From NCBI GenBank assembly GCA_037043455.1, contig JAWPHD010006794.1, positions 62,001-126,000 of the forward strand: DNA of 64,000 nucleotides. The letters run 5' to 3'. The first letter of the stretch is position 1; every line of letters begins with the position of its first letter. Position numbers and translations under genes: made by a program. The DNA comes from Cyrtodaria siliqua (Eukaryota > Mollusca > Bivalvia > Adapedonta > Hiatellidae). The notes under the pieces are model-generated. The model was not told the DNA's origin. It searched no databases and was given only the letters and a program-made list of their open reading frames with translations. This document shows, piece after piece, positions 11,206 through 23,576 of this stretch.

Positions 11206-11980
11206 CCTGTCTGGAAAGAAGCACTATATCAAACCCTCTCACTGTTATCAATAATAAGAACAACGACATTGAGATGTACATGTTCAGACTTTACAAACAA
11301 AATTACGCAAATATATGCCATTAAGAACCCAATTTTATATGCCATTAAGAACCCATATGAATATAACAGCCTTCCAGTTCAAGAAAATAACAAAAAATTC
11401 TGTCACTGAACTGTTACCTAATGGAAATGTACTATAACAAGTCATATTAATTAAGTGTCAGTCTATTATTAAGTGACATTGAATTCATTTGGGTTTATGG
11501 GTCACAAACATAAGTATGTTATATAGCAAATATCGGCGAATACACATCGAAATTAACATTGTTTATTCATTGTTTTGCCTTATTGTTTTCTGTACATAAC
11601 GCCATTGAAAGTGCTTTTTTTTTAATTTTGTGTTTATTTCCAAGACCAATAGTAGTGTTATGTGCATGTTAGAAATTATCCACATTCCGTATAAAGAAAA
11701 AGTAAAATCGGTATTATGCAATCGATCTTGGAGACATTTTAATTAAAAATATACACAAAATTAAAAAAATGCACTTTTAATGGCGTAAAGTATATAAACT
11801 AGATTCATAACATGTAACTATTGATCATATACAAAAGTATTGCTGGTATTATTTCATGATAAACTACTACATATGAATTTTAGAAACAAAACAAAGGTCA
11901 TATCCTACATTGGAGACATCATATACATTTGCAGTAGGATTCCTGAACTGATTGTGTATCGTTTAAAATAATTTAACTGT
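11205..11980. other. non-coding stretch
   Basis: No gene seen. A short direct repeat of 'atatgccattaagaaccca' occurs twice (about 11,313 and 11,338). The rest is AT-rich. Confidence 0.4.
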
Positions 11981-11984
11981 GTAA

Positions 11985-12190
11985 CATATTTCAGCGCTGT
12001 GGTCTGGTGGTAGAGCGTTGGACCCATGATCCAAAAGTCGTTGGTTCGATTCCCGTCATTGCGTTGTGTCCCTGAGCCAGACACTTTATCTGCATTGCTT
12101 AGTACTGGTTCTACCCAGGAAGACATCGAGAGTGATTCAAATAAGTTCATAGAGCTTTGTTACAATCGATGTAAAATAAATAAGTTTAAA
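11985..12190 (+). mobile_element. tRNA-derived SINE
   Basis: The 5' part is tRNA-like: an A-box-like 'gtggtctggtggtagagcg', then 'gacccatgatcc' in the anticodon-arm position, then a full B box GGTTCGATTCC (12,043-12,053). These are the internal promoter elements of RNA polymerase III. It continues into a tRNA-unrelated body ('gttgtgtccctgagccagac', 'tactggttctacccagga') like the conserved central domains of invertebrate SINEs. It is not a functional tRNA gene because the acceptor arm does not close. Confidence 0.7.
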
Positions 12191-14225
12191 CTAACATATT
12201 TCATAAGAATGTACATTTTCTAACTAGGAAAATGAATCCTAGTTTACGAAAATTGGTGAAGTATTTTAGGAGTTTTTGTCAGTTTGCTCAGATCCCGCAT
12301 CATTGGTATTAATATAATCTTAGAATTGGATGGGAACACCTAATTTAGACACCTAACTTAAAACGTATAAACTATAGTCAATTTGAAAACGGTCATGTAT
12401 TAACAAGTCAATGTAGGTTAATAATGCCAATATGATAATGTATAGCATATGACGTTGAAAAACGTTCAAGTGTTTTTACTCAAAAGCATACAATACAAAC
12501 TCAATATTTCACTATGAATGACAGGTGTTTATTTCATCTCGAAGTGAGAAATCTCAAATATCTAGTTTTCTCACTTGTCAATGAAATACAATTATTATTT
12601 ACTGGAAAACAATAAATATCCTCTTCTATATAATAAATTATAATTATGATATACAATTGTTCAAATTGAGATTTTAAAGGGACACATTGCGTGTATTTTG
12701 AATTTAAATATCCTGATTATATATAAATGCCACACGTTTGTTTGTATAGATTATTATAAACGTTATGTTTGGCTTATAACAATAAACTATAAACATATAT
12801 AAGTAGACAGAAGGTAATGCGCAAAGTGTGTTGTGTTTCAAATGTCTGTTAGTTAAAAATATATTATTGAAACACTATAATCAATAATTACAAATAAGAA
12901 AAGAAAAAGTTATCTAAACTATTCAAAATGTTTTTAATAATGATTTTGAAATATGTTAGTTCTGCAGAACGACTTTCGGGACGCCGCGGGCTTTTAAACA
13001 ATCAAGTTTGCCGTATGTCGCTTATCTGACACGCAACAACTGTCATGAACTATTTAGATTTAATAAACAACTGTTCTTGATTTGGATTTACAGAACTGCA
13101 ATAGTTGTCAAAAGAATGAACATGTACATACATAGTTCTACTCGACTGTGTATTTGATAACTGTGTTGTTTTTGTATTTTGCAAAGTGTTTAAATATTAT
13201 ATTCCAATTTGTTCTAAACAGGTGTTTTTTGTATCCTTTAATAAAATATTTACAACTTTACATATTAAACTAATAAATGTCAAACAGAATATACTAAACC
13301 AAATTGCTAAGTATCAACCTAAGAATATGTCAATAATATTCTCATTGTTTCGTGTATTTTGAGCTTGATTAGAGATACGGTTAAACTGCAAAATAACGAG
13401 TGTCAAACAATATTCAATGTAAAGGGAGGTAATTTAAGATTATCCATATTTCATTTTTTTACAGACGGAAAATCTGCGATAAATGGGTCAATTTTTTATG
13501 TTTTTTTCTATTATTTCATACCAGTTTTAAGAATTTTATATTTTTAAGCGATCTTTGGCTCATGTTACGTGTTTTATCAGTACATTTCATGTTTTCATAT
13601 AAAGGGAGGGTAACTCTCAAAAGATGTAACAATTTAAACAAAAAATAAATGTTTTACAAACTCTGGGTCAAAACAAAATACTTATCATATAGGTCTATTC
13701 TAAAATATATTTAAAATAAGAAAATTAGTTAAGATACAAAAGTTGATACTTAGCAATTTTGTCCAGTGTATACTACTATTAAAGTTATGCTATGTTAATT
13801 CCTGTCAGTAATTAGAAGCAGCAATGTTCTTAGAAGACCCCAGTTTCTTAACAGTATCTGAAACATACAGCGTTCGGTTCCCATTAATCTAATGTATCAA
13901 TGATGTTTCCGAAATAGTTATTTTATATAACAATCCTCATGGGTGAGTTTTGAATCAGACGCTACTCGTAATATGTCTCTAAATTAAGGTTTATTTCTGG
14001 GTATGTTACAATCAAACCGGTGCTATGCAGTGAGTATATTGGCAGTGTTTCATTTATACTATACAATAAAAGAACAATTCAATTATATTACAGTTCTAAT
14101 ACAGACAAAAGTATAGCCATTAATACCATGAAATATAAAAACATAATTTATACAAATAAAAATTCACTGCTATTGCTCATATTCACAGGGGTGTATTCAA
14201 CTGTAATATATACACATAGAATAAA
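12191..14225. other. AT-rich non-coding stretch
   Basis: No credible coding region, RNA or tandem repeat seen. The short sequence 'aaagggaggtaa' appears twice (13,420 and 13,601 regions). Confidence 0.45.
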
Positions 14226-14228
14226 CAG

Positions 14229-14426
14229 AGTTTAATAACCAGTGTTTTTGAGATACGGGAAATATCTTCCGAGGTAGAGAAATGGCCCCGATATAAGAAC
14301 GAGTGCGGAGAACGAGTTCTTATATCTGGGCCATTTCTCTACTGCGGAGAACGAGTTCTTATATCTGGGCCATTTCTCTACCGAGGGAGATATTTTCAGT
14401 ATCTCAAAAACACTGGTTATTAAACT
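14229..14426. mobile_element. palindromic MITE, family B
   Basis: The left end AGTTTAATAACCAGTGTTTT is mirrored by the right end as the exact complement (aaaacactggttattaaact). Arms of about 75 bp pass through 'gagatac', 'gaggtagagaaatggcc' and 'atataagaacga'. One inner piece, 'tgcggagaacgagttcttat', is duplicated in the middle. A single end of the same family lies at 61,838-61,905. TTAA occurs at both edges and could be a TTAA duplication (piggyBac-like), but it could equally be part of the repeat. Confidence 0.8.
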
Positions 14427-15465
14427 ATATATTACATAATTTAAAATGATATTTTATTAATCAGGTGGGAAGCAGAGTGGTTTTTAGCTCCGCCGTCCAC
14501 TTATCATAGCAACACATGACAACGGAAAGTAGTACGTCATTTTCCGTCAACGTCAAAAAAAAGTGAAACAGCCGCCATTTTCTTTTTTTTTTAAACGCGT
14601 AATCTGGAAGATTGCAACAAGTTTACATGATTAAAATTTTAGTTCCCTTTTAAGTTTCGTCATCTTCAGCTGTATTGACTTTTAGATGCTTTACTGCGCG
14701 AGAAATTTCGAGATTCACCCATTTAAAATTCCGAAGCGAGGGGAAGTAACTCGTAAGAGATGTCATTGTTAAAACACTTTGTGTTCTTTTCTAATGAAAT
14801 ACAAGGAGATACTAAAAATATGTTGTTTAAGCTTAAATAGTACATGGCGTGTACTACATGTTACGAATATCATGGTATTTCTTTATAAAAATTACACGCT
14901 AAAACGATAAATGTTCGACTCGGCACTGTCGGTCAAAAAATATAACGAGTGTAAAGTCATTGAACGTCTACAGGTGCGTATTCGGTATTCGGTGAAGGGG
15001 CTCACACTAAGTCTGAAAAGTAGTCTGTAGCCTATATTTAAAAAGGCTGACCGCTGTTCAGCTTCTCGTTGTGCATTTTGATGGCCAATCTGGAATTATG
15101 GAACTCAACTGGCCACCCGCTAATGTTTTTTTATTTATTTTTTATTGGCGAGTATCACCATATGCAGCCATATTTAACATCAAAATATTACTAAAACAAA
15201 GCTGCAGTCCAATTTATTTGGTTATCCCTCACCGGCCCGTCACCACCACCATCACCCACCCCACCCATAAAAAATTAAAAAATGCGGATCTGGTCAGGGT
15301 AGGTGTCTCATTAGAATCGCGGAAACCGCCCTACTCTAGCCTAATAAATTGGCTCCTATGCAGTTTTTTTTTATTATTCTGACATTCTATGTATCTGCAT
15401 ATACGTTGATGCTCGCCAATACGAAAATTTCAAAAGAGCATTAAACGTGTATTTTAACACACTAC
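14427..15465. other. non-coding stretch
   Basis: No gene recognised. A 103-codon open frame at 15,071-15,382 lacks a familiar motif, and 'cgccctactctagcc' within it belongs to a repeat also seen at 15,465 and 18,160. Confidence 0.4.
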
Positions 15466-15670
15466 GCCCTACTCCTACTTTTGCTTATTAAACATGCTCG
15501 GAGAATAGACTTCGATATATAAACTTCAGATAGGAGGATTTATGTCCGCTTACGATGGACGAGGCTAAACACACTGAAGAAACTCAGTGGCGCCGTTGTC
15601 TTGAACCCGGATCCTGTGCTTTTAAGTTTTTAAGTGCACCGCATTGTCCGCTACACCGACACTTGACAAA
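15466..15670 (-). mobile_element. SINE-like repeat with tRNA-like end (-)
   Basis: The block 'cgccctactcctactttt', 'acatgctcggagaatagact' and 'tgtccgcttacgatggacga' matches 18,155-18,270 and, in part, 33,910-33,955. Read on the minus strand, the right end (15,590-15,664) is tRNA-like: 'tgtagcggac' then a degenerate B box 'gggttcaagac'. Truncated and old. Confidence 0.45.
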
Positions 15671-15769
15671 ACAAATATAACGGCTTAATATGTCAAACTA
15701 GTATAGACATGGAAATATCAGTTTCCAGATTGTTATTAGTGGGAAGCGGTCACTAAGTCGACCTTGAAC

Positions 15770-16012
15770 TAGAAGTGTGTTCCATCACCCATGAACACTT
15801 GCTTCGCCTGCTGACAGTGCTGTTTGCTTATTTCCAAGGTTAGGTTGCAGGTTAGGCTGATAAATAGGGCATAACCTGCCAAAATGAAAGTCAGAGGTAT
15901 TGCACATGTGTAACAACATCCATTGAGATGAAGACGTTGGTGAAGTTTCATGAACACAATTAAAATACTTTTCAATTGATGGCCAAGGTTAGGTTGCAGG
16001 TTAAAGCATGAC
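15770..16012 (-). repeat. dispersed repeat family C (-)
   Basis: Contains 'ccaaggttaggttgcaggtt' twice (15,836 and 15,980), with 'ccaaaatgaaagtc', 'acatgtgtaacaaca' and 'gaagacgttggtgaagttt' between. The complement occurs at 34,085-34,290 ('ttaacctgcaacctaaccta', 'actttcattttggcagagtt'). Two copies in opposite orientation indicate a mobile family of unknown class. Confidence 0.65.
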
Positions 16013-16890
16013 AAAGTGATCGATAAATGTCTGCCATCCTAAGCAGTAGACACAAAAATAAGTGTTCAGTTCTCATATGAATATATCCATCATGCGGATA
16101 TTTTTTATGCACTCTTCAACCCAATGAATTTTACTTGACCAGGCTAGACCAGTGACATTTGCTTTATCAGACGAGTACCGCTAAGTACAGCAAAACATGT
16201 TTCGAGATGCTAATTTCAAATTCAGTGCTCGATATACACTTCAAGATTGCCATCATCGGCCCATGTGTCACTTTAATTACAAAAGATCTATTTCAAAAGC
16301 TTGAATAAACAATAAATAAATTAAAATGACCTTGTGTTCCCAAAAGGCAGTTTTTCAGTTTCAGATACATGCATGACTGTACGCAAATGGAAACTTTTTT
16401 TTACATACAATGTAGATCCAACTGAACCAAAGAATAAATAATACAATATTTTATATATATTATATTCATAAACTAAACATCTTATTCTATTAAATACTAC
16501 AATAATGAAATTGACTTCATACTTACAACATACTTACAACAAAAAAATCAATGTCATATATGGCCTAAAATGTGTTAAAATGATGTAAAACACCAAAAGT
16601 TTTTTTGAATGTGAGCATCTCCTGTCAATGTATGACATTGTATACATTTGGTGTTTTTTAACAGCTTTACATATTATATAGTCTCTGTGAGGTATAATTA
16701 TGTTCATTTTGGTTCTTTAAAAAAATAATGTCTGCTTAGTCCTCGGGATTGCCAAATTGAAGTCACCATCATGATCAGGCGAACACATCTCAAGCGGGAT
16801 ACGCAGTAACAAGTATATACTGTAACGCATAAGGCCGAAGAAAAATTAACCGCGTTTTGATTTGGCCTTATAAAATGAATATATTTCCTT
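16013..16890. other. non-coding stretch
   Basis: No gene seen. 'cttcaagattgccat' (about 16,243) is shared with 18,535 and probably belongs to another dispersed repeat. Confidence 0.35.
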
Positions 16891-16894
16891 GAGT

Positions 16895-17005
16895 TTAGAA
16901 TCTTGCGATCACAGTATTGTCAACTTTTTTGGTTAAATCCACGTCTTCCAGGGTTGCATTGGTATTTGAAGAACGAAGGGCATCTGGAAACCAGATGATG
17001 CGTCT
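16895..17005 (-). CDS. possible terminal exon of an unknown minus-strand gene
   Basis: After a consensus acceptor (gttcatttcag, exon from 17,005 downward) the frame is open for 36 codons to TAA at 16,895-16,897. It reads for example IIWFPDALRSSNTNATLEDV and then KKVDNTVIARF. A second frame is also open after the acceptor (DASSGFQMPFVLQIP...) and is the one joined in phase from the exon at 20,043-20,122 if the middle exon is skipped. I do not recognise the protein. The support is splice-site quality and balanced composition only; chance open frames of this length are not rare. Confidence 0.3.
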   Translation of the reverse strand, partial: RRIIWFPDALRSSNTNATLEDVDLTKKVDNTVIARF

Positions 17006-17164
17006 CTGAAATGAACAAAACAAGTTGTTAAAAAGGATGGATTGGTGGATGGATTGGTGGTACAAAATATATAAGCCATATGATATATATGCATGGAATT
17101 TCACATGAATCAACAGAGTGTCCTGTTATTTTTAAAAGGATTTTAACTTTGGCTGTCGTATATA

Positions 17165-17739
17165 CCGTATTTCCTCTAACAGTAGCTCCCGGGCACTATG
17201 GAAAGTGCGAAGTGGGGGTGGGGGGGCTAATATTATGATACAAATTTTCAATATATTTCACCTCCTTTCCCCGGACTGTTTCCTTATAGAATTACTGTAC
17301 GGCGATCTTTTACTGTTATACCGGTATTGACTTAACCAAAACATGACTGTACCGAGTATATTACTGTCATCACTCTGCATCTATATGATACACATTTCTG
17401 TCAAACTTGACGATTACAAAATGGGTTGGTTGCATATGAATTAACCAATAATAAAAGATAAACTAAATAGTAAATTGAAAGGAACGAGATAAATAAAAGC
17501 GGTAATTGTATTGATGATGATAGCGCTTTAAGGTTTATGTCATAGACCATACTGGTGTCGAAGGTAAAAAACTCGCGTAATCAAATCCATAAGCGGTAAA
17601 AACAGTGTGTTTTTTAGAAACTTTTAATTTAATCAAATCCATTAGCGGTAAAAACATTGCGTTTTTTAGGAACTTTTAATTTTTGAAGACGGTAAGTTTC
17701 TTAAAACAGGTGGGGGCTCTTCTAATAGAGGAAATACGG
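17165..17739. mobile_element. MITE with TA target duplication
   Basis: The left end CCGTATTTCCTCTAACAG is matched by the complementary right end ('tctaatagaggaaatacgg'), and TA flanks both sides (17,163-17,164 and 17,740-17,741), as for Tc1/mariner-type insertions. The interior holds a G-run (gggggtggggggg) and a 52-bp direct duplication starting 'tcaaatccat' at 17,581 and 17,633. No coding capacity, so non-autonomous. Confidence 0.75.
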
Positions 17740-18104
17740 TATTAATATATAGCTAAATTGACATCACAGAGAAATGTGAACGTTTAACATCAACTTGTAT
17801 GGGTTTTTGTGTGATAAATAGAATCTCACAAAATCATCTATTATTTTTTAAACTCTTCAGTAAACATTAAACATTATTTGATGCTCGACAAGCCGCGCAT
17901 TGTATATTTTTGCCAACTCGTTTAATAAATCCGCACTCGATCATGGAAGATCAGCTATTATATCCGCTGAGAAATAAATATTTAATCATTAATCTCCCAT
18001 CACTGCTAAAATCAACAAAATATTCTGAAGTATATATTTTTTTTAGGTCACACATAGATGAAATATTACATTTTTATATTGTGCCCGGCCTTCGCACAGT
18101 ATAG

Positions 18105-18300
18105 GTTATTTAGAGCCGCCCCAGAGAGAGTAAAAGGATACATAGGAATCTGGGAACCGTGCCCTACTCTTATTATCGAATAGATTCCTGTTGTTCCTTA
18201 ACGTGCTTGGAGGATAGACTGATACACGGGACCGCCCGGTTTACGTCCCCATCCGAAGGACGAGGTTAAGGGAAAGTGTGTTTCCCAAGAACGCATCGAC
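18105..18300. repeat. composite of dispersed repeats
   Basis: The left part 'agagccgccccagagagagt' is the complement of a motif at about 19,319-19,345, and 'ggggcgg' ends recur at 18,587 and 19,250, suggesting a small inverted-repeat element. The remainder ('ccgtgccctactcttatt', 'gtgcttggaggatagact', 'acgtccccatccgaaggacg') matches the SINE-like repeat at 15,466-15,670. Confidence 0.45.
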
Positions 18301-19418
18301 GGAAAGGATGAGATATGAAATGCCTGTATATTATTCTCTATAATTATAGTATAACTGTGTAATTTATATATTGTTACTAATTGCTGATATTATTGCACCA
18401 ATCATATATTTAAACCTTTGGTAGAATAACGATGACAAATAATACATCTAAATTTTAGTTAATTATATGCAAGCAGTTTTGAAGTGAAATTGATACGGGA
18501 CTAATAAACTGTGATACTAATGTTCGACAAGATCTTCAAGATTGCCATATGTCCCTTTAAAGTGTCCTATTATTTGTAATTTAACTGGGGCGGTCTTTAA
18601 TAATATCGCTGTAAAGTGACAACAGCACAGAGAAACTTTCATGTTGTATCATGTGTATCCATTGTTTTATGTGATGGAATTTCACAATATCTCAACAAAA
18701 CAAACAAAAAAGTAAAGTATTCCAATGAGCTGGGACAATTATACTTATAGTTAGGCACTCCTCTTTTTTTTTAAAAGTAGCTATCCCGCCAAATAACTAC
18801 AAAATTGCACTAGAAAACCGTTTATCGAAACTCTATCCATATAACAATGTATATGCGCTGATTAAAAGTATAGGTTTATTAATAGGTTCTTAGAATACCC
18901 GTGATTGAATAACCGTAAAATGATGGTAACTCGTAATTAGACACTCCAGTTCTGGGTTTGGTCCGGCTGGTTAAAGCCGTTTATACTGTGTATGTATGAG
19001 TTTGATTTCTCAAAATATGTAAGTTATATATATACTTTGTCATCAGAAGGTTTAGAAACAGTGTACATAATGTTTATAAAATTTGACTGTTGTTGGCGGG
19101 ATGGCTACTTTAATGACAATAATAAAAAAATCTGTACAAATCGGGTTCTCCCACTCAAATAAATCTACTGTTTCTCAAGCTTATCAAGCTTATTAAAATC
19201 TTCATTTATAAAAACCACGTTAAAGAACCGCAGAAATGTATTCCCAAATTTGGGGCGGCTCGAAATATTAACATTTGCTAGTAAGATAGATAGAGTAGCT
19301 TAGGTACATTTTTTTTGAATTCCACTCTCTGGGGTGGCTCGAAATATTGCCATATTATTAGCTTAATTAACCTATATCACTGGGGTCAAATATATTAAAG
19401 TTTATAGCTTTAGCTTAC

Positions 19419-19494
19419 CCAGGGCTAGGCTAAGTCTCAGAGCTGGAACTTGGAGATGCCACTTGACAGAAGGTGGCAACATCTGCAAAGATCC
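19419..19494 (-). CDS. possible internal exon (minus strand)
   Basis: A 76-bp segment bounded on the minus strand by a strong acceptor (gattttctttcag) and a strong donor (ctgg|gtaagc). One frame is open throughout (GSLQMLPPSVKWHLQVPALR...). The frame continued from the exon at 20,043-20,122 stops within it after KFQL. It may be an alternative or poison exon, or a chance arrangement. Confidence 0.25.
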
Positions 19495-19589
19495 CTGAAA
19501 GAAAATCAATTGTTGTTTTTATACATACATACCTACAGTAGATGTGTTAATCCTTTACAGTACTGCTGTAGCTATATGCAGATTTTGGG

Positions 19590-19905
19590 CAGTGTGGGGT
19601 GGGGGGGGGGATGATGCAAGGGCACCGATTTTGTGGGTGGGGAGGGTGAAGGGGAGGTGGCAACGGTGCATTTCTGATCTGCGGTCATAGAGGGGGTTTG
19701 GGGACAAGGCCATTTATTTTTGGGGAACAATGGAACATTTTCTGTTATTGGTAATATTTTTGGGGAACAATGGAACATTTTCTGTTATTGGTAATATTTT
19801 TAGGGAACAAGGGAACATAATAATCAAAATAAATGGAAAAATATTTTTGGAGAACAAAGCAAAATATTTTTTGGGGAACATTGGATCATATTTTCTGTGA
19901 ACATA
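19590..19905. repeat. G-rich tract and tandem 'tttttggggaacaa' repeat
   Basis: 19,594-19,660 contains many G-runs (gggtgggggggggg, gggtggggagggtg) that could form a G-quadruplex on the plus strand. 19,718-19,900 has about five units of 'tttttggggaacaatggaac', the first two near-identical over about 44 bp, the others decayed. Confidence 0.65.
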
Positions 19906-20042
19906 GACCCCACTGGAAGGGTCTCATCATAGAAATAATACATCAGTGCTATATTATTATTAAATTTTAACGGAGACACTATAAACATGAACATGCACTA
20001 AATAAAACACATTTATGGGTCAGTACCGAGTGCTGTACATAC

Positions 20043-20122
20043 CTTTCGTCCTTTGTTTTTCCTTTATGTCTAAACACCAAAGTTGTCGGTGTCCCTAATC
20101 GAGGCGAAGGGACATGACTCAT
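20043..20122 (-). CDS. possible first coding exon (minus strand)
   Basis: ATG at 20,122 (context gtagaccacATGa) opens 26 codons, MSHVPSPRLGTPTTLVF then RHKGKTKDE, ending at a good donor (gaaag|gtatgt) in phase 2. Joining to 19,494 gives a 45-residue product ending KFQL. Skipping to 17,005 gives about 49 residues. A CpG-rich stretch lies about 1 kb upstream (21,060-21,345) and might be the promoter. Protein not recognised. Confidence 0.3.
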
Positions 20123-20129
20123 GTGGTCT

Positions 20130-21055
20130 ACATGACATGACCTTGACAGGAGATGTTCTACAAGTATTTGTTACATCATTCACCCATAACAATAGTTAAC
20201 ACATGAATAGGTCTGTCTTTTTGCTCATTAAATCCTGGAATTGTGAAGTATTCACTTGCAATTATCCATAGTTCATTCAACCGTAAATCAACACAACAAA
20301 TTACTGCCGACTTGGCCTGTTGTGATTTTTAATAAGCGTCTTGGGCGGCTGATTTTTACCGTAAACATGCTAAAGGAAAGGCAGAAAAAGTGTTTAAAGG
20401 TTGACTTACTGACATTTTATTCGGAGCAGGAAATAACTATATCGGGGAGTAGAAAATATTCATGTTTTACGTTTCTGTTATTGATTTTCAGTTTTGCTTA
20501 TTTAGCTTGTAGCCGCCATTTTGAATAATGTGTGTTTTGAGTGAGAAAAAAGGGTGACCATCTTTCAAAACGGTCTCAAAAAATGGGTAGTCATGAATTT
20601 TGCCGAAATTTTCAGGAAAGGTAGTAGAGGTACTGATCTATCATTCCTGTTAATTTAAGCCAAATTAGTGACAACACATTTTTTGTGACCGTTTTGAGAA
20701 ATCGGCAATTTTGCAGTTTCAAAAACCTCAAAATTTCCGATCTTCACATTTGAACAGCGATTTAGGCTATGCAAAATATGCCAATAGTAGTCAAAACGAA
20801 TGCTATGGGGATGTTTAACGTATAAACTTACTTTATTCATTGTCTGTGTTGTTTTTGCATTCAAAATTGGCTTAAGCTAACGTTTTTTAAAAGACAACTG
20901 CAATTTCCGCGTAACTGCACGTGAGTGCAAATTGGGACTACTTTGTGTTAAAACACTTGAAACTCAAAAGTGAGTTATGCGGTGTGTGCGCGTGAAAAGC
21001 TTCAGCTGCTACTGCACTGAATATTTCTAATGATTCACGCCTTTTTACACCAGTT
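20130..21055. other. non-coding stretch
   Basis: No credible gene recognised. A 90-codon plus frame at 20,256-20,528 and a 69-codon minus frame at 20,655-20,864 show no family motif. An imperfect inverted repeat involving 'caaaacggtctcaaaaaatg' and 'ccgttttgagaaatcgg' (20,565-20,708) suggests a small palindromic element. Confidence 0.35.
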
Positions 21056-21059
21056 TGCA

Positions 21060-21345
21060 CGAGAACGTCAAGACGACGTTACGTCATACAAACAAAACAA
21101 GTGGAACCGGAACTCTTCGTTAATTTCCGTAATCGTTATTCTCTAGTGGCGGAATCTGACGACGACGTCCGTAAAAATATCGGAACGTCATTTGGCGTTC
21201 TCGCCACTAACGGAAAAGGCCGAGCCAATCGTAAACGCTCGGCCGATCCCGTCATTCTTCGGGATCTCGCCTCGTGTGTATCACTAAGCAATTAATAACC
21301 GAATGGTCTTAACGACTCTTTCAGTGGAGTGTTACGGAAATTACC
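21060..21345. promoter_or_regulatory. CpG-rich island with nested inverted repeats
   Basis: CpG density is far above the surroundings (gacgacgacgtccg, ctcggccgatcccg). Inverted pairs include 'tagtggcg'/'cgccacta', 'ccgagc'/'gctcgg' and an outer 'taatttccgtaa'/'ttacggaaatta' pair (about 21,119 and 21,325). It is either the promoter of a minus-strand transcript or a short CpG-rich palindromic transposon. A 64-codon open frame here has no recognisable domain. Confidence 0.35.
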
Positions 21346-21499
21346 GATTAGTTACGAGTGTATACGATTTGTCACGCGTATAGTTTGTAGTCTGCATTCC
21401 ATCCTGTTTTCGTGCCAGATTATTGGCTATACATCTACGCCTACATGTGAACGTTGAGCTGTCATCTTTGACCATAACTCAACGGAAATGACTTGACTA

Positions 21500-21540
21500 C
21501 ACTGCATGAAATACGGCATTTAATCAAAACTTAAATTCGC
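21500..21540 (+). repeat. left terminal inverted repeat of the EnSpm-like element
   Basis: Starts CACTGCATGAAATA directly after the CTA duplication and pairs with 38,565-38,603 at about 33 of 39 positions. Confidence 0.8.
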
Positions 21541-21839
21541 TGAAATGTTATTAAATTCCATGTGTGAGATTTAGTTGGAATTTAATTACACTTAAGGGTA
21601 GAATAAAAGTTTGCAACTTTTATCTGAAATTTAAGTGCATTTAATCGCAATTAAAGGTAATGATACATCATGATGCATATTTAAAGAATGCTTAAATCTG
21701 GTGGTGGTATTTCATACTGAATTTGGAGGAATTTAATTGCAATTAAATGTAACGATATTTCATATACAATGCATAACTCCTAAATTATCGAACTTACAAT
21801 TTAATGATATTTATTAATTCAAATAAAATGTAAGGACAC

Positions 21840-22560
21840 ATCAAATTGCACATTTAAAAATTTAATTGCGATTAAATGTAACAATACATCATGTTGCACA
21901 TTTAATGACTGCCTAAATGTGGTATTTATACTGGATTGTGTGGCATTTAATTGCGATTAAATGTAACAATACATCATGTTGCACATTTAATGACTGCTTA
22001 AATGTGGTATTTGCACTGGATTGTGTGGCATTTAGTTGCAATTAAATGTAAATATACATCATGTTGCACATTTAATGATTGCTTAAATGTGGTATTTATA
22101 CTGGATTGTGTGGCATTTAATTACAATTAAAGGTAACAATACATCATGTTGCACATTTAATGATTGCTTAAATGTGGTATTTATACTGGATTGTGTGGCA
22201 TTTAGGTGCAATTAAATGTAACAATACATCATGTTGCACATTTAATGACTGCTTAAATGTGGTATTTATACTGGATTGTGTGGCATTTAGTTACAATTAA
22301 ATGTAAATATACATCATGTTGCACATTTAATGACTGCTTAAATGTGGTATTTATACTGGATTGTGTGGCATTTAGTTGCAATTAAATGTAACAATACATC
22401 ATGTTGCACATTTAATGACTGCTTAAATGTGGTATTTATACTGGATTGTGTGGCATTTAGGTGCAATTAAATGTAACAATACATCATGTTGCACATTTAA
22501 TGACTGCTTAAATGTGGTATTTTATACTGAATTGTATGGCATTTAATTGCAATTAAAGAT
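21840..22560 (+). repeat. left subterminal array, 85-bp unit, about 8 copies
   Basis: 'acatcatgttgcacatttaa' starts at 21,886, 21,971, 22,056, 22,141, 22,226, 22,311, 22,396 and 22,481, an exact 85-bp period. Each unit contains the palindrome-like 'catttaattgcaattaaatg' and 'actgcttaaatgtgg', which repeat the TTTAA/TTAAAT core of the terminal inverted repeat. By analogy with CACTA elements, these are probable transposase-binding sites. Confidence 0.9.
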
Positions 22561-22564
22561 ATAT

Positions 22565-23570
22565 CCTATACATTGTGTAACACCAAGATATCATGCTTCC
22601 AAGGGATCACCTTTTCAGTATTTATTACAATTTAATTAAAATTAAAGGAAATGACACATAATTTTGTATATTTAATTACTTAAAGAATGACGTATATTGA
22701 TTGGAATACTAGATGGAAATTTCACCTTGACTATCTTGGCACTTGCAATGGATGTAGCATTTGACCAATGATCTTGTGAAAAACAAATTACGGACGACAT
22801 TTTACTATGAAGCCGCTTTGTGTGACCGTCAAGTGGCTCTTTTGTCTGACCACCTAACACCGGATTAACGACAAATTGGGATGTAACCTATTGACTGTTT
22901 AGCAGCAGAAATAAGATGACCGCTACTTAAGGACTTTTTTAAGAAATGAAAATTCACAACATGTAATTATGGTGATCGTTTGCACAGGTTTTACTGTTTA
23001 AAGAAACCATGTGACCTTTGAGGCAGGTTTAAATGTGACCCAAGGAGAATGATTCAATTAAATACAATCTGCATCACTAATCGATCATTTCAGTAAAATG
23101 TCATGCCAACCTGGTTCCTGTTAAGTTTCATCAAATTCCACTCTGTGGTTTTAGAGAGGTATTTGAAGCAAAATGTTGACCGAGAGACGTACGAAAAGCA
23201 ATCACAAATATGTAATTGATACATGTACATAAAATACTATTTGCATCAAAAGAGTAAAACAATATTTAACATGTACTTTTGTTTTATTAAACAGAAAATA
23301 ATTACAGAGAAAGTCTGCCCATGCTTGCAAGACAATATCAGTACATTTGTATAACATCTTTCTAGAATCAACCTGCACCTTTATACAAAAGCAAACATTG
23401 TATTATACTTATAATACTAATAAACGAAAAGCAAGTTTGGTTTGTATCTTTTTGTTGAAAACGCATGGACTTATTCAAGTTTTGTCTACTTTTTATTCAA
23501 AATTGCAAAACAAAATGTTTGTCACACACATAATAGTGAACTTAGGTAAGGATAGGTGTTTCTTTAAAAC
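22565..23570. other. transposon interior without recognisable gene
   Basis: Here the catalytic part of the minus-strand transposase would be expected, but neither strand shows DDE-domain motifs. The sequence is AT-rich with frequent stops. Confidence 0.4.
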
Positions 23571-23576
23571 TAACTC

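Noticed and set aside
11985..12070. Functional tRNA gene with CAT anticodon
   Set aside because: The B box is good but the acceptor stem does not pair and the sequence continues into a SINE body.
21840..22560. CRISPR or centromeric satellite
   Set aside because: The 85-bp array has no spacers and its position inside a transposon end explains it.
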